Source of the DNA: Actinomadura sp. K4S16
Lineage (GTDB): Bacteria; Actinomycetota; Actinomycetes; Streptosporangiales; Streptosporangiaceae
Length of the DNA: 64,000 nt
Assembly (NCBI RefSeq): GCF_008327685.1
Contig: NZ_BDDE01000010.1
Coordinates: forward strand, 434,001-498,000
Direction: 5' to 3'
Shown: positions 1-7,320 of the stretch, piece by piece
How the letters are laid out: each line of letters starts with the position of its first letter
How positions within the stretch are numbered: the first letter of the stretch is position 1
Notes under the pieces: model-generated
What the model was told of the DNA's origin: nothing
Database searches by the model: none
Seen by the model: the letters and a program-made list of their open reading frames with translations, nothing else
Program-made: the position numbers and the translations under genes

Positions 1-155
1 ACCGGGCCCAGCAGCTCCTGGAGAGCACGGACCTGCCGGTCGAACGGGTGGCGGCCGAGGCCGGGTTCGGGTCGCCGGTGACGCTGCGGGCCCATTTCTC
101 CCGGCGGGTGGGGGCCTCACCGCTGGCGTACCGGAGCGCGTTCCGGGGCCGCTGA
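1..155 (+). CDS. AraC-family transcriptional regulator, C-terminal fragment (5' end outside window)
   Basis: Only the last 50 or so codons are present, read in the third frame up to a TGA at 153-155. The visible peptide has the second helix-turn-helix of an AraC/XylS DNA-binding domain: VERVAAEAGFGSPVTLRAHF followed by a GASPLAYR-type ending. This is the usual C-terminus of GlxA-type regulators that carry an N-terminal DJ-1-like domain, but that part lies outside the window, so the subfamily is a guess. The next gene starts 69 bp downstream with its own ribosome binding site. Confidence 0.85.
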   Translation, partial: RAQQLLESTDLPVERVAAEAGFGSPVTLRAHFSRRVGASPLAYRSAFRGR

Positions 156-223
156 TCACCCCGCCGAGCGTCTACCGAACGCGATTCTGTACCGTTGCGC
201 TTACGGACGAGGAGAGCGAGGCG

Positions 224-1384
224 ATGGGCACTTCGATCGTGGGGCTCGGGATGACCGAGCTCGGCAGGGTGTACGGGCGCAGCCCCCGGCGGCTCGCGGC
301 CGACGCGGTGCGGCTGGCCACCGCCGACGCGGGCCTGGAGCTCGGCGACCTGGACGGCCTGCTGGTCAGCCACGGCATGGGCGGCTCGCCCGGGATCGAG
401 CTGGCCGACACGCTCGGCCTGCGCGACCTGCGGCTGCTGGCGCTGGTCAACTCCTACGGGGCGACGGCCGGGGCGATGGTGTCGTACGCGGCGATGTCGG
501 TGCTGAACGGATCGGCGACCACGGTCGCGTGCGTGTTCGCCGACGCGCCGCTGAAGCCGAAGCAGTCGGCGGGCTCGGCCTACAACCGGGACGCGCGCGA
601 ATGGTACGGGTTCGGGGGGATGACGGCGGCGCTCGGCCTGCGCAGCGTGAACTCCCACTACGCCCTCGCCGCCCAGCGGCACATGGCCCGCTACGGGACG
701 ACGAGCGAGCAGCTCGGCGCGATCGCCGTGGCGACCCGCGCCTGGGCGTCCGGAAACCCCCTGGCGCAGATGCGCGAGCCGATCACCATCGAGGACCACC
801 AGGCCTCCCGCTGGGTGTCGGAACCCCTGCACCTGCTGGACTGCTGCCTGGTCTCCAACGGCGCGATCGCCGTCATCGTGACCAGCGCCGACCGGGCCCG
901 CGACCTGGCCCGCCCGCCCGTGCACCTGTGGGGCTGGGGGCAGGGCCACCCGGGGCACCGCAAGGAGCGCGGCAGCGACTTCGGCCTGACGACGGGCGCC
1001 GCGGCGTCCGGCGCGACGGCGATGAAGATGGCCGGGATCACTGCGGCCGACGTCGACGTGTGCGAGCTGTACGACTGCTACACCTACACCGTCCTCGTGA
1101 CGCTGGAGGACTACGGGTTCTGCGCCAAGGGCGAGGGCGGCGCGTTCGCCGCGTCCGGCGCGCTCGCGCCCGGCGGGTCGCTGCCGACCAACACCGGCGG
1201 CGGGCAGCTGTCGGCGTACTACATGTGGGGCATGACGCCGCTGTCGGAGGCCGTGATCCAGGCGCGGGGGGACGGCGGGGAGCGGCAGGCGCCGTCCACC
1301 GACGTGATCCTCGTCAGCGGGAACGGCGGGATCCTCGACCACCACTCCACGCTGATCGTCAGCCCGCACGCGAAGGGGGCCTAG
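224..1384 (+). CDS. Thiolase-like (SCP-x/Ltp type) protein lacking the thiolase cysteine
   Basis: The 386-residue product has the thiolase superfamily layout of lipid-transfer proteins (Ltp), which act on acyl-CoA thioesters in the cytoplasm. Where thiolases have their nucleophilic cysteine it reads NSYGATAGAM (about residues 76-85), with no Cys. The C-terminal histidine region reads GGGQLSAYYMWG, with tyrosines at about 332-333. Ltp2-type retro-aldolases of steroid side-chain breakdown also lack the thiolase Cys and His, use tyrosines and need a DUF35 partner. The next gene encodes a DUF35 protein 3 bp downstream. The pair therefore looks like an aldolase or CoA-ester complex rather than an acetyltransferase; the substrate is unknown. 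The start is supported by GAGGAGAG upstream. Confidence 0.85.
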   Translation: MGTSIVGLGMTELGRVYGRSPRRLAADAVRLATADAGLELGDLDGLLVSHGMGGSPGIELADTLGLRDLRLLALVNSYGATAGAMVSYAAMSVLNGSATTVACVFADAPLKPKQSAGSAYNRDAREWYGFGGMTAALGLRSVNSHYALAAQRHMARYGTTSEQLGAIAVATRAWASGNPLAQMREPITIEDHQASRWVSEPLHLLDCCLVSNGAIAVIVTSADRARDLARPPVHLWGWGQGHPGHRKERGSDFGLTTGAAASGATAMKMAGITAADVDVCELYDCYTYTVLVTLEDYGFCAKGEGGAFAASGALAPGGSLPTNTGGGQLSAYYMWGMTPLSEAVIQARGDGGERQAPSTDVILVSGNGGILDHHSTLIVSPHAKGA

Positions 1385-1387
1385 CCG

Positions 1388-1768
1388 GTGGACATCGGCA
1401 TTCTGCGCCGCGACGGCCGGACCGACCCGTTCTTCGACGGCGCCGCCGCCGACCGGCTGGTCGTGCGGCGCTGCGAGGCGTGCGACCGCTGGTTCGCGCC
1501 GGACGCGAGCGGCTGCCCCGGCTGCGGCGAGGAGAGCCTCGCCTGGGCCGAGGCGAGCGGCGCGGCGACCCTGGTGACGTGGACGATCCTGCCCAAGGAG
1601 CCACCCGTCTTCCTCGCGCTCGTCGAGCTGGCAGAGGGGCCGTGGCTGCACACCCGCCTGGACGGCGTGACCCGCGCGGACCTGCGCGAGGGGCTCCCGC
1701 TGCGCGCGGTGTTCGAGCATCCGGACGAGGGCGAGTCGTTCGTGCTGTTCCGCCCCGCCGCCGAATGA
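1388..1768 (+). CDS. DUF35 OB-fold protein with rubredoxin-like zinc ribbon (Ltp partner)
   Basis: The 126-residue protein begins at GTG three bases after the thiolase-like stop, so the two are surely co-transcribed. Residues about 29-46 carry a CxxC...CxxC zinc ribbon (C29, C32, C43, C46). An OB-fold half with the typical LVTWTILPKEPPVFLALVEL strand pattern follows. DUF35 (ChsH2-like) proteins bind acyl-CoA and stabilise a thiolase-like or hydratase partner. Here the adjacent cysteine-less thiolase homologue is the obvious partner. Length and domain order are complete. Confidence 0.87.
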   Translation: MDIGILRRDGRTDPFFDGAAADRLVVRRCEACDRWFAPDASGCPGCGEESLAWAEASGAATLVTWTILPKEPPVFLALVELAEGPWLHTRLDGVTRADLREGLPLRAVFEHPDEGESFVLFRPAAE

Positions 1769-1783
1769 GTCGCCCACGCCCGG

Positions 1784-2203
1784 CTAACCGGGGTCGAGGA
1801 CGCTCCGCGGCGGCGGCCCGGGGAACCGCATCCACACCGCCGTCCGGGGGCCGTCCGTCCGCACGCCCCATGCCAGCGCGAGCCCGTCGATGATCCGCAG
1901 GCCCCGCCCGTCCTCGGCCAGCGGATCATCTCGCATGACCGGCCGCTCCCCCGCCGCCCCGTCGTCGACGACCTCCGCGACGATCTCCCCGCCGTCCGCC
2001 GAGAACATCACCGTCACCTTCCCGCCCTGTCCGGACGCGGTGTGCTCGACCGCGTTCGTGAAGGCCTCGTTCACACACGTCTGGACGTCATCCAGCGAGG
2101 GATGACCCTCCCGCAGCACGTCCCGCGCGAACCACCGCGCATACCTCGCCGACTGTTCCACGCCCGGCAGCGTGAGCGCCGCGATGACCTCGCCGATCGC
2201 CAT
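1784..2203 (-). CDS. ATP-binding anti-sigma-factor-like protein (HATPase, RsbW/SpoIIAB type)
   Basis: The product is 139 residues from the ATG at 2203, which is preceded by GAGAAGGGG at good spacing. An upstream in-frame reading to 2377 would overlap the divergent gene and lacks a better site. The GHKL fold is visible: the N-box VNEAFTNAVEHT at about residues 43-54, then EVVDDG (G1 box) and DGRGLRIIDGL (G2). Such single-domain kinases bind ATP and often sequester sigma or regulatory partners. The neighbouring XRE-DUF5753 and DUF397 genes make this the third member of a whiJ-type cluster, common in morphologically complex actinomycetes. Confidence 0.85.
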   Translation of the reverse strand: MAIGEVIAALTLPGVEQSARYARWFARDVLREGHPSLDDVQTCVNEAFTNAVEHTASGQGGKVTVMFSADGGEIVAEVVDDGAAGERPVMRDDPLAEDGRGLRIIDGLALAWGVRTDGPRTAVWMRFPGPPPRSVLDPG

Positions 2204-2349
2204 GAGGACCCCTTCTCTCGGGTCCAAGGTTCTTCGCGCTCCGCCAACCGCCTCAACACGTTCCGCACCTTCCGACAGGACTCCCCGCTGAAATTTCAGC
2301 GGTCGCCGATTCTCCGGCATCCGACTCCGCAGCGTGACATTCTGATCAC

Positions 2350-3201
2350 ATGTCGGAATCGACACTCTCCACCACACGCCGCCGCAAGATCGGACGAGTG
2401 CTCCGCCGTCTCAGGGAGGAATCCGGCTACACCCTCAAGACCGCGGGCGGCCACCTGGAGCGCTCCGCGTCGTCCCTGAGCCAGATCGAGAACGGGGTGC
2501 AGTGGCTCCGCCTCCGCGACCTCGGCTTCATCCTGGACCGCTACGCCGTCCCGGCCCCCCTGCGCGCGGCCCTGATGACCCTCGCCGAACAGGACCGCCG
2601 CCCAGGCTGGTGGGACGCCTACAAGGACCTCGCCGCTCCCGAGGCCCTGGACCGCGTCTCCTTGGAGCACGACGCATCACGCATCATCACCACTGAGACC
2701 ACCTTCATCCCGGGCCTCCTCCAAACCGAGAGCTACGCCCGAGCCGTCATCCGTGGCCTCACGCCCCAGTACGCATCGACCACGTTGGAGCGCTACGTGG
2801 AATTTCGCCTCGCGAGGCAGAACATATTGAACAGGGAGGCTCCGGCCAGGCTCGAAGTCGTTCTCGATGAGGCAGCGCTGCGCCGGATGCGCGGGGGGCG
2901 CGACGTCATGCGGTCGCAACTGAGGCGACTGCTCAACCAGTCAGAACTCGACAACGTGCTACTGCACGTCCTCCCGCTGGATGTCGACGCCGGTCCTGCC
3001 TATGCGGGGCAGTTCCAACTCCTGGACATCGGCGAGCCGATACTGAACGCGGTGCTCACGGATCATCCCACGGGCCAATGGATCGTGGAGGACGAAAAAG
3101 AGATCGCCCAGTACCGGGACACCTTTGAGCAGGTGCGAGCATCCGCGCTCTCGGAACAGGCTTCGCGCGACATGATCCACCAAATAATGTCGGATCTATG
3201 A
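2350..3201 (+). CDS. XRE-family regulator with DUF5753 domain (WhiJ/Scr1-like)
   Basis: The 283-residue protein has an N-terminal helix-turn-helix (about residues 14-69; LKTAGGHLERSASSLSQIEN is the DNA-binding part). The rest is a DUF5753 domain recognised by IITTETTFIPGLLQTESYAR and the long RLARQ...LEVVLDEAALRR stretch. Proteins of this type are paired with a DUF397 protein and control development or antibiotic production in streptomycetes. Its stop overlaps the DUF397 start (ATGA), so the two are translationally coupled. The ATPase gene is divergent across about 146 bp. No strong ribosome binding site is visible. Confidence 0.92.
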   Translation: MSESTLSTTRRRKIGRVLRRLREESGYTLKTAGGHLERSASSLSQIENGVQWLRLRDLGFILDRYAVPAPLRAALMTLAEQDRRPGWWDAYKDLAAPEALDRVSLEHDASRIITTETTFIPGLLQTESYARAVIRGLTPQYASTTLERYVEFRLARQNILNREAPARLEVVLDEAALRRMRGGRDVMRSQLRRLLNQSELDNVLLHVLPLDVDAGPAYAGQFQLLDIGEPILNAVLTDHPTGQWIVEDEKEIAQYRDTFEQVRASALSEQASRDMIHQIMSDL

Positions 3202-3398
3202 GACGTCCAGACCTGGCCGGCGCCGACTGGCGCAAGAGCAGCCGGAGCGGCTCCCAAGGAGCGGACTGCGTGCAGATCGCCAGTATCGAGCGGGCGGTGG
3301 CCGTGCGGGACTCCAAGGACCCCGACGGTCCCGTCCTCACCTTCACCCTCGACGCCTGGAGCAGCCTCCTCGACCGTCTCAAGATCCGCGGCGTCTGA
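3198..3398 (+). CDS. DUF397 small protein
   Basis: The 66-residue protein shows the DUF397 signature WRKSSRSGSQGADCVQIA and VAVRDSKDPDGPVLTF. It starts inside the stop codon of the XRE-DUF5753 gene. In the family the two form an antagonistic, toxin-antitoxin-like pair in which the XRE protein represses and binds the DUF397 partner. Full length for the family. Confidence 0.92.
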   Translation: MRRPDLAGADWRKSSRSGSQGADCVQIASIERAVAVRDSKDPDGPVLTFTLDAWSSLLDRLKIRGV

Positions 3399-3407
3399 CG
3401 ACCCCTA

Positions 3408-3435
3408 GACCGAATGGCGTTCGGTCCATTAGCGT
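3408..3435 (+). promoter_or_regulatory. Palindromic operator plus leaderless -10 box of the nitronate monooxygenase gene
   Basis: GACCGAA at 3408-3414 and TTCGGTC at 3420-3426 form a perfect 7-bp inverted repeat around TGGCG, typical of a TetR-family operator. TAGCGT at 3430-3435 fits the actinobacterial -10 (TANNNT) and lies 6 nt from the ATG at 3442, so the message is probably leaderless. The palindrome occupies the -35/spacer region, a position suited to repression. Confidence 0.55.
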
Positions 3436-3441
3436 CGGGGC

Positions 3442-4578
3442 ATGAACACCGAGGTCTGCGCACGGTTCGGTATCGAGTTCCCGCTGTTCGCCTTCAGCCA
3501 CTGCCGCGACGTGGTCGCCGCCGTCACCAACGCCGGCGGGTTCGGCGTCCTCGGCGCCGTCGCGTACACCCCGGACCGGCTCGAGGAGGAGCTGCGCTGG
3601 ATCGACGAGCACGTGAACGGCCGCCCCTACGGCGTCGACGTGCTCGTCCCCGGCAAGATCGACAAGGCGGCGGAGGGCGGCGCGGGGCTGGACGCCCTGC
3701 TGGCCGCCGTCCCCGACGAGCACTGGACGTTCCTCACCGGCCTGTTCGCCAAGTACGACGTCCCGCTGCCCGACTTCGAGAAGGCCAAGCGGTCCAACGC
3801 GCGCGGCGGCTCGCAGGTCACCAAGGAGGGCGCGACGGAGCTGATCGACGTGTCGCTCGCCCACCCCATCGGCCTCATCGCCAGCGCCCTCGGTACCCCG
3901 CCGCCGCTGATGGTGGAGAAGGCCAAGGCCGCCGGGATCCCCGTCGCCGCGCTGGTCGGGACCTCCGAGCACGCCCGCCGCCAGGTCGCCGCCGGGGTCG
4001 ACCTCATCGTCGCGCAGGGCGGGGAGGCCGGCGGGCACACCGGCGAGATCTCCACGATGGTGCTCGTCCCCGAGGTGGTCGACACGGTCGCGCCGGTCCC
4101 CGTCCTCGCCGCGGGCGGGATCGCCACCGGACGCCAGATGGCCGCCGCGCTCGCGCTCGGCGCGTCCGGCGTGTGGTGCGGCTCGGTGTGGCTCACCACC
4201 GAGGAGGCCGAGACGCCCCCGGCGGTGAAGGAGAAGATGCTCGCCGCCACGTCCCGCGACACGATCCGGTCGCGCTCGCGGACCGGCAAGCCCGCCCGAC
4301 AGCTGCGCTCCGCCTGGACGGAGGAGTGGGAGGGCCCCGCCAGCCCCGGCCCGCTCGGCATGCCGCTCCAGATGATCGTCGCGGAGGGCGCCATGCGGCA
4401 GATCACCAAGGTGGCCGAGTCCGGCAACCCGGGCGCCCGCGCGCTCGCGAACTACTTCGTCGGCCAGTGTGTCGGCCTGATGAACACCGTCAAGCCCGCC
4501 CGCCAGGTCGTCTACGACATGGTGGAGGACTTCGCGAACGCCGTGGAGCGCCTGAACCGCGTCACCGGCGAGGAGTAG
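3442..4578 (+). CDS. Nitronate monooxygenase / NAD(P)H-dependent flavin oxidoreductase (2-nitropropane dioxygenase family)
   Basis: This is a 378-residue FMN-dependent TIM-barrel protein. Family features are FGVLGAVAYTPDRLEEEL near the N-terminus, DLIVAQGGEAGGHTGEI (FMN phosphate loop with the GGEAGGH motif, about residues 192-208), and VLAAGGIATGRQMAAALALG (about 222-241). Family members oxidise alkyl nitronates or act as trans-acting enoyl reductase-like flavoenzymes, and substrate cannot be assigned from sequence. It stands alone: the DUF397 gene ends 43 bp upstream and two hairpins follow. A palindrome and a leaderless promoter precede it. Confidence 0.9.
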   Translation: MNTEVCARFGIEFPLFAFSHCRDVVAAVTNAGGFGVLGAVAYTPDRLEEELRWIDEHVNGRPYGVDVLVPGKIDKAAEGGAGLDALLAAVPDEHWTFLTGLFAKYDVPLPDFEKAKRSNARGGSQVTKEGATELIDVSLAHPIGLIASALGTPPPLMVEKAKAAGIPVAALVGTSEHARRQVAAGVDLIVAQGGEAGGHTGEISTMVLVPEVVDTVAPVPVLAAGGIATGRQMAAALALGASGVWCGSVWLTTEEAETPPAVKEKMLAATSRDTIRSRSRTGKPARQLRSAWTEEWEGPASPGPLGMPLQMIVAEGAMRQITKVAESGNPGARALANYFVGQCVGLMNTVKPARQVVYDMVEDFANAVERLNRVTGEE

Positions 4579-4601
4579 ACCGCTCGCCCCTGGAGGACCA
4601 G

Positions 4602-4626
4602 GCCGGGCCCGCCGGTTCGGCCCGGC
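4602..4626 (+). terminator. Hairpin after the flavin oxidoreductase gene
   Basis: GCCGGGCC and GGCCCGGC form a perfect 8-bp stem with a 9-nt loop, 24 bp after the stop codon. There is no T-tract, as is usual in high-GC actinobacteria. Confidence 0.5.
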
Positions 4627-4643
4627 AACCGCGGGCCCCCGAA

Positions 4644-4682
4644 GCCCCGCCCTCGCTGTGATCACCGCAGCGAGGGCAGGGC
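4644..4682. terminator. Long hairpin between convergent units
   Basis: Two 15-base arms (GCCCCGCCCTCGCTG and CAGCGAGGGCAGGGC) pair with one mismatch around a 9-nt loop. The hairpin lies between the flavin oxidoreductase and the convergent MFS/fragment unit and could stop transcription from both sides. Confidence 0.6.
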
Positions 4683-4727
4683 CCGGGGAACCGCCTCCGC
4701 GGTGCCCGGTCAGCGGGCCGCCGTCAC

Positions 4728-4869
4728 CGGTCTCCCAGACGGGGATGAGCACGCGTGCGCGGGGCCGGCCCTTCGCGTCGACGGTGGTCATGGTCGCGTA
4801 CACGATGTCGCCGATGTAGGCGTCGAACTGGTCCTGGATCTCGGCGAACGGCTTCACCTTCGCGGCCAC
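4728..4869 (-). pseudogene. N-terminal fragment of a pyridoxamine 5'-phosphate oxidase-family (F420/FMN split-barrel) protein
   Basis: From a GTG at 4869 (preceded by AAGGGAGACG) the first 47 or so residues match the start of split-barrel flavin/F420 proteins: the DAYIGDIVYATMTTVD stretch, then GRPRARVLIPVWE. After VWETGD the family similarity stops. The frame stays open for hundreds of codons but as antisense low-complexity sequence with no domain, so the real gene of about 150 codons has lost its 3' two thirds. It lies 18 bp behind the MFS exporter and was probably its operon partner. A long readthrough protein is formally possible but unlikely. Confidence 0.7.
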
Positions 4870-4887
4870 TGTCGTCTCCCTTCCAGA

Positions 4888-6342
4888 TCAGACGGCGGTC
4901 TTTGCGGTTTCGGCGGGCGGGTTCCCGTTCGCGGCCGCATCGTCCAGGGCCGCCTCCGGGGCGGCGCCATCCGGGGCCGGGCGCGTGCGGAGGCCGAACG
5001 CGATCACGACCGCGCCCAGCGCCGCCGCCGCGACCGGGACGGCAAGGGCGGTGCGCAGGGCGTCCGGGCCCGTTCCGGCGGCGACGCTGACAGCGGTGAC
5101 GGCCGACAGCCCGAGCGCCGTCCCGAACTGCATGGCCGTGTAGAGCAGGCCGCCCGCCACGCCGTGCTCGTCCTCCTGGACGCCCTCGGTCGCCGCCATC
5201 GTCAGCGGTCCGTAGGCCAGCGAGAACGCGAGGCCGAGCAGGACCAGCGACGGCAGCATGGCGGCGTAGGTCCAGTCCGTCCCGACTGGAAGGAACAGCG
5301 CGTACGCGACCGCCGCGAGCACCATCCCGCCGAACAGCACGCGGGTGTTGCCGAAGCGCTCCACCAGGCGGGGCGTCAGCGTGGGCGCGAGCACCGTGTC
5401 GATGCCGATCACCAGCATGGCCAGGCCGGTCTGCATCGTGCTCCAGCCGCGCACCTCCTGGAAGTACAGGGTGGCCAGGAACTGGAAGCCCGCGAACGCG
5501 CTCAGGAACAGCAGCGCGGCCGCGTTCACGCGCACCAGCGGGACCGTCCGCAGGATGCCGAGCCGCACCAGCGGCGACCTCGACCGCCGCTCGATCGCGG
5601 CGAACAGCCCGAGCAGCGCCAGGCCCGCGGCGAACACGCCGGCGGTCAGGCCGGGGCCCGCGCCGAGGTTCTCCAGCCGTACCACCCCGTACGCCAGCAG
5701 CAGCATCGCCCCCGTGACGGCCAGCGCCCCCGCGACGTCGAAACCGCCCCCGCGCCGCGCCGCGCCCGTGCCGGGGAGGAGGACCAGCGCCGCCACCAGG
5801 ATCACCGCCGCCATGATGACCGGCGCGAAGAACACCCACCGCCACCCGAAGGACGCGAGCACGCCGCCGGCCACCAGGCCCAGCGAGAACCCGCCCGCGG
5901 CCGTCCCCGCGTACACGCCCAGTGCCCGGGTGCGCGCCCGCCCCTCGGGGAAGGCGGAGGTGACCAGCGCCAGCCCGGCGGGCGCCATGAACGCCGCCGC
6001 GACGCCGGTGAGGAAGCGCGCGACCAGCAGCATCCACCCCCCGGTGGCGAATCCGCCGACGCCGGAGAAGACCAGGAAGACCGACAGCCACAGCACGAAC
6101 ATCCGCCGGTGCCCCAGCAGGTCGGCGGCCCGGCCGCCCAGCAGCATGAAGCCGCCGTAGCCGAGCACGTACGCGCTCACCACGCCGCCGAGCATCCCCG
6201 TGGACAGGCCCAGGTCGGCGCGGATCGACGGCAGCGCGACGTTCAGCATCGCGACGTCGATCCCCTCCAGGAAGATCGCGCCGCACAGCACCATCAGGAC
6301 GGCCCACGCGCGCCCGTTCATTCGCTCGCTCGAATCCGACAT
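4888..6342 (-). CDS. MFS transporter, DHA2 drug:H+ antiporter type
   Basis: The product is about 484 residues from ATG 6342, which has AAGGAGAG about 10 nt upstream; an upstream ATG at 6408 lacks a site. It has the 14-helix DHA2 layout: helix 1 MNGRAWAVLMVLCGAIFLEGID, a GxGxDR-like loop (GGRAADLLGHRRMF, motif A), GAGGF and RARALGVYAGTAAGGFSLG (motif C region), and pairs of helices to LGAVVIAFGLR. DHA2 exporters expel drugs or metabolites using the proton gradient at the plasma membrane. A 23-bp palindrome sits upstream, and a truncated flavin-protein gene follows it. Confidence 0.9.
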   Translation of the reverse strand: MSDSSERMNGRAWAVLMVLCGAIFLEGIDVAMLNVALPSIRADLGLSTGMLGGVVSAYVLGYGGFMLLGGRAADLLGHRRMFVLWLSVFLVFSGVGGFATGGWMLLVARFLTGVAAAFMAPAGLALVTSAFPEGRARTRALGVYAGTAAGGFSLGLVAGGVLASFGWRWVFFAPVIMAAVILVAALVLLPGTGAARRGGGFDVAGALAVTGAMLLLAYGVVRLENLGAGPGLTAGVFAAGLALLGLFAAIERRSRSPLVRLGILRTVPLVRVNAAALLFLSAFAGFQFLATLYFQEVRGWSTMQTGLAMLVIGIDTVLAPTLTPRLVERFGNTRVLFGGMVLAAVAYALFLPVGTDWTYAAMLPSLVLLGLAFSLAYGPLTMAATEGVQEDEHGVAGGLLYTAMQFGTALGLSAVTAVSVAAGTGPDALRTALAVPVAAAALGAVVIAFGLRTRPAPDGAAPEAALDDAAANGNPPAETAKTAV

Positions 6343-6396
6343 CGTCGCCCGGCTCTCCTTCGACGGGAACCGGGCGGGGCGGTTCCCCTGGTGACT

Positions 6397-6419
6397 GCCG
6401 GTTCCCACTTGTAACCGGC
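6397..6419. promoter_or_regulatory. Putative operator upstream of the MFS exporter
   Basis: GCCGGTT and AACCGGC form a perfect 7-bp inverted repeat with a 9-nt spacer, 55-77 bp upstream of the exporter start. Size and location fit a TetR or MarR-type site. No matching regulator gene is adjacent, so the binding protein is unknown. Confidence 0.4.
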
Positions 6420-6525
6420 AACATCGTCCGGCACCGCCCGTGAGCGTGGAAGACGGGACTTCCGAGTCCCTCGGTTACCGCGCGGATACCGGCATCGGCG
6501 ACGTTCCCAGTGAGACGATGGGGCC

Positions 6526-7272
6526 GTGCCCATTCCGCAGCCCATCGCGGCCGATCCGCCCGGCGTGGTCCCCAGGCCGTGGGTCACGCAGTCGTGGCGT
6601 GACCTGGCGTTCATCCACTGGCGCGTGGAGCCGCGACGGGTGGCGCCGCTGCTGCCGGAGGGCGTCGTCCCGGACACGCTGCACGGGGCCACGTATGTCG
6701 GGCTCATCGCGTTCTGGATGGACCGGGTCGGCTGGTTCCGACTGCCCGGGGTCCCGTACTTCGGGACGTTCCCGGAGACCAACGTGCGGCTGTACTCGGT
6801 GGACGCGCAGGGGCGGCGCGGTGTGGTCTTCCGGTCGCTGGACGCCTCGCGGCTGCTGCCCGTGCTGATCGCGCGGGCGGGGCTCGGACTGCCGTACCAG
6901 TGGTCGCGCATGGCCATCCGGGCGCGGGGCGACGTGATCAGTTACGCCGGTTCGCGGCGCTGGCCGGGCCCGCGCGGCGCCTACAGCCGGATCGCCGTGC
7001 GGATCGGCGAACGGGTGGAGGAGCCTTCGGAACTGGAGCACTTCCTGACCGCCCGCTGGGGCATGCACAACGCCCAGCTCGGACGTGTCGCCTTCCTGCC
7101 GAACGTCCATCCGCGGTGGCCGCTGCACCGGGCGTCGCTCCTGCGCTGCGAGGAGAACCTCGTGGCGGCGGCGGGTCTGCCGGGGCCGCTCGGGACGCCG
7201 GCGAGCGTGCTGTACTCGCCGGGCGTGCCGGTGCGCTTCGGCCGTCCGGCACCTCTCACCGAGGCCCCCTGA
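6526..7272 (+). CDS. DUF2071 (YqjF-type) protein
   Basis: The 248-residue protein starts at a GTG. It has the DUF2071 hallmarks: WRDLAFIHWRVEPRRVAPLLPEG at residues about 22-44, TYVGLIAFWMD, and FPETNVRLYSVD. It ends with LLRCEENLVAAAGL and an SVLYSPGVPVRFG stretch. The fold is related to acetoacetate decarboxylase-like proteins, but no reaction is established. It stands as a single gene, convergent with the GNAT gene. Confidence 0.85.
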   Translation: MPIPQPIAADPPGVVPRPWVTQSWRDLAFIHWRVEPRRVAPLLPEGVVPDTLHGATYVGLIAFWMDRVGWFRLPGVPYFGTFPETNVRLYSVDAQGRRGVVFRSLDASRLLPVLIARAGLGLPYQWSRMAIRARGDVISYAGSRRWPGPRGAYSRIAVRIGERVEEPSELEHFLTARWGMHNAQLGRVAFLPNVHPRWPLHRASLLRCEENLVAAAGLPGPLGTPASVLYSPGVPVRFGRPAPLTEAP

Positions 7273-7295
7273 GCCGCCGCTTCGCGGGCCGGTCC

Positions 7296-7313
7296 GCCCG
7301 GCCGGGGCCGGGC
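7296..7313. terminator. GC hairpin between convergent genes
   Basis: GCCCGGCC and GGCCGGGC form a compact self-complementary stem between the DUF2071 stop and the convergent acetyltransferase stop. Confidence 0.4.
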
Positions 7314-7320
7314 GTTCCCG

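Noticed and set aside
3379..4869. A 496-residue fusion protein starting with the split-barrel fragment
   Set aside because: Beyond about residue 47 it is antisense to the nitronate monooxygenase and through two terminators; treated as a pseudogene.
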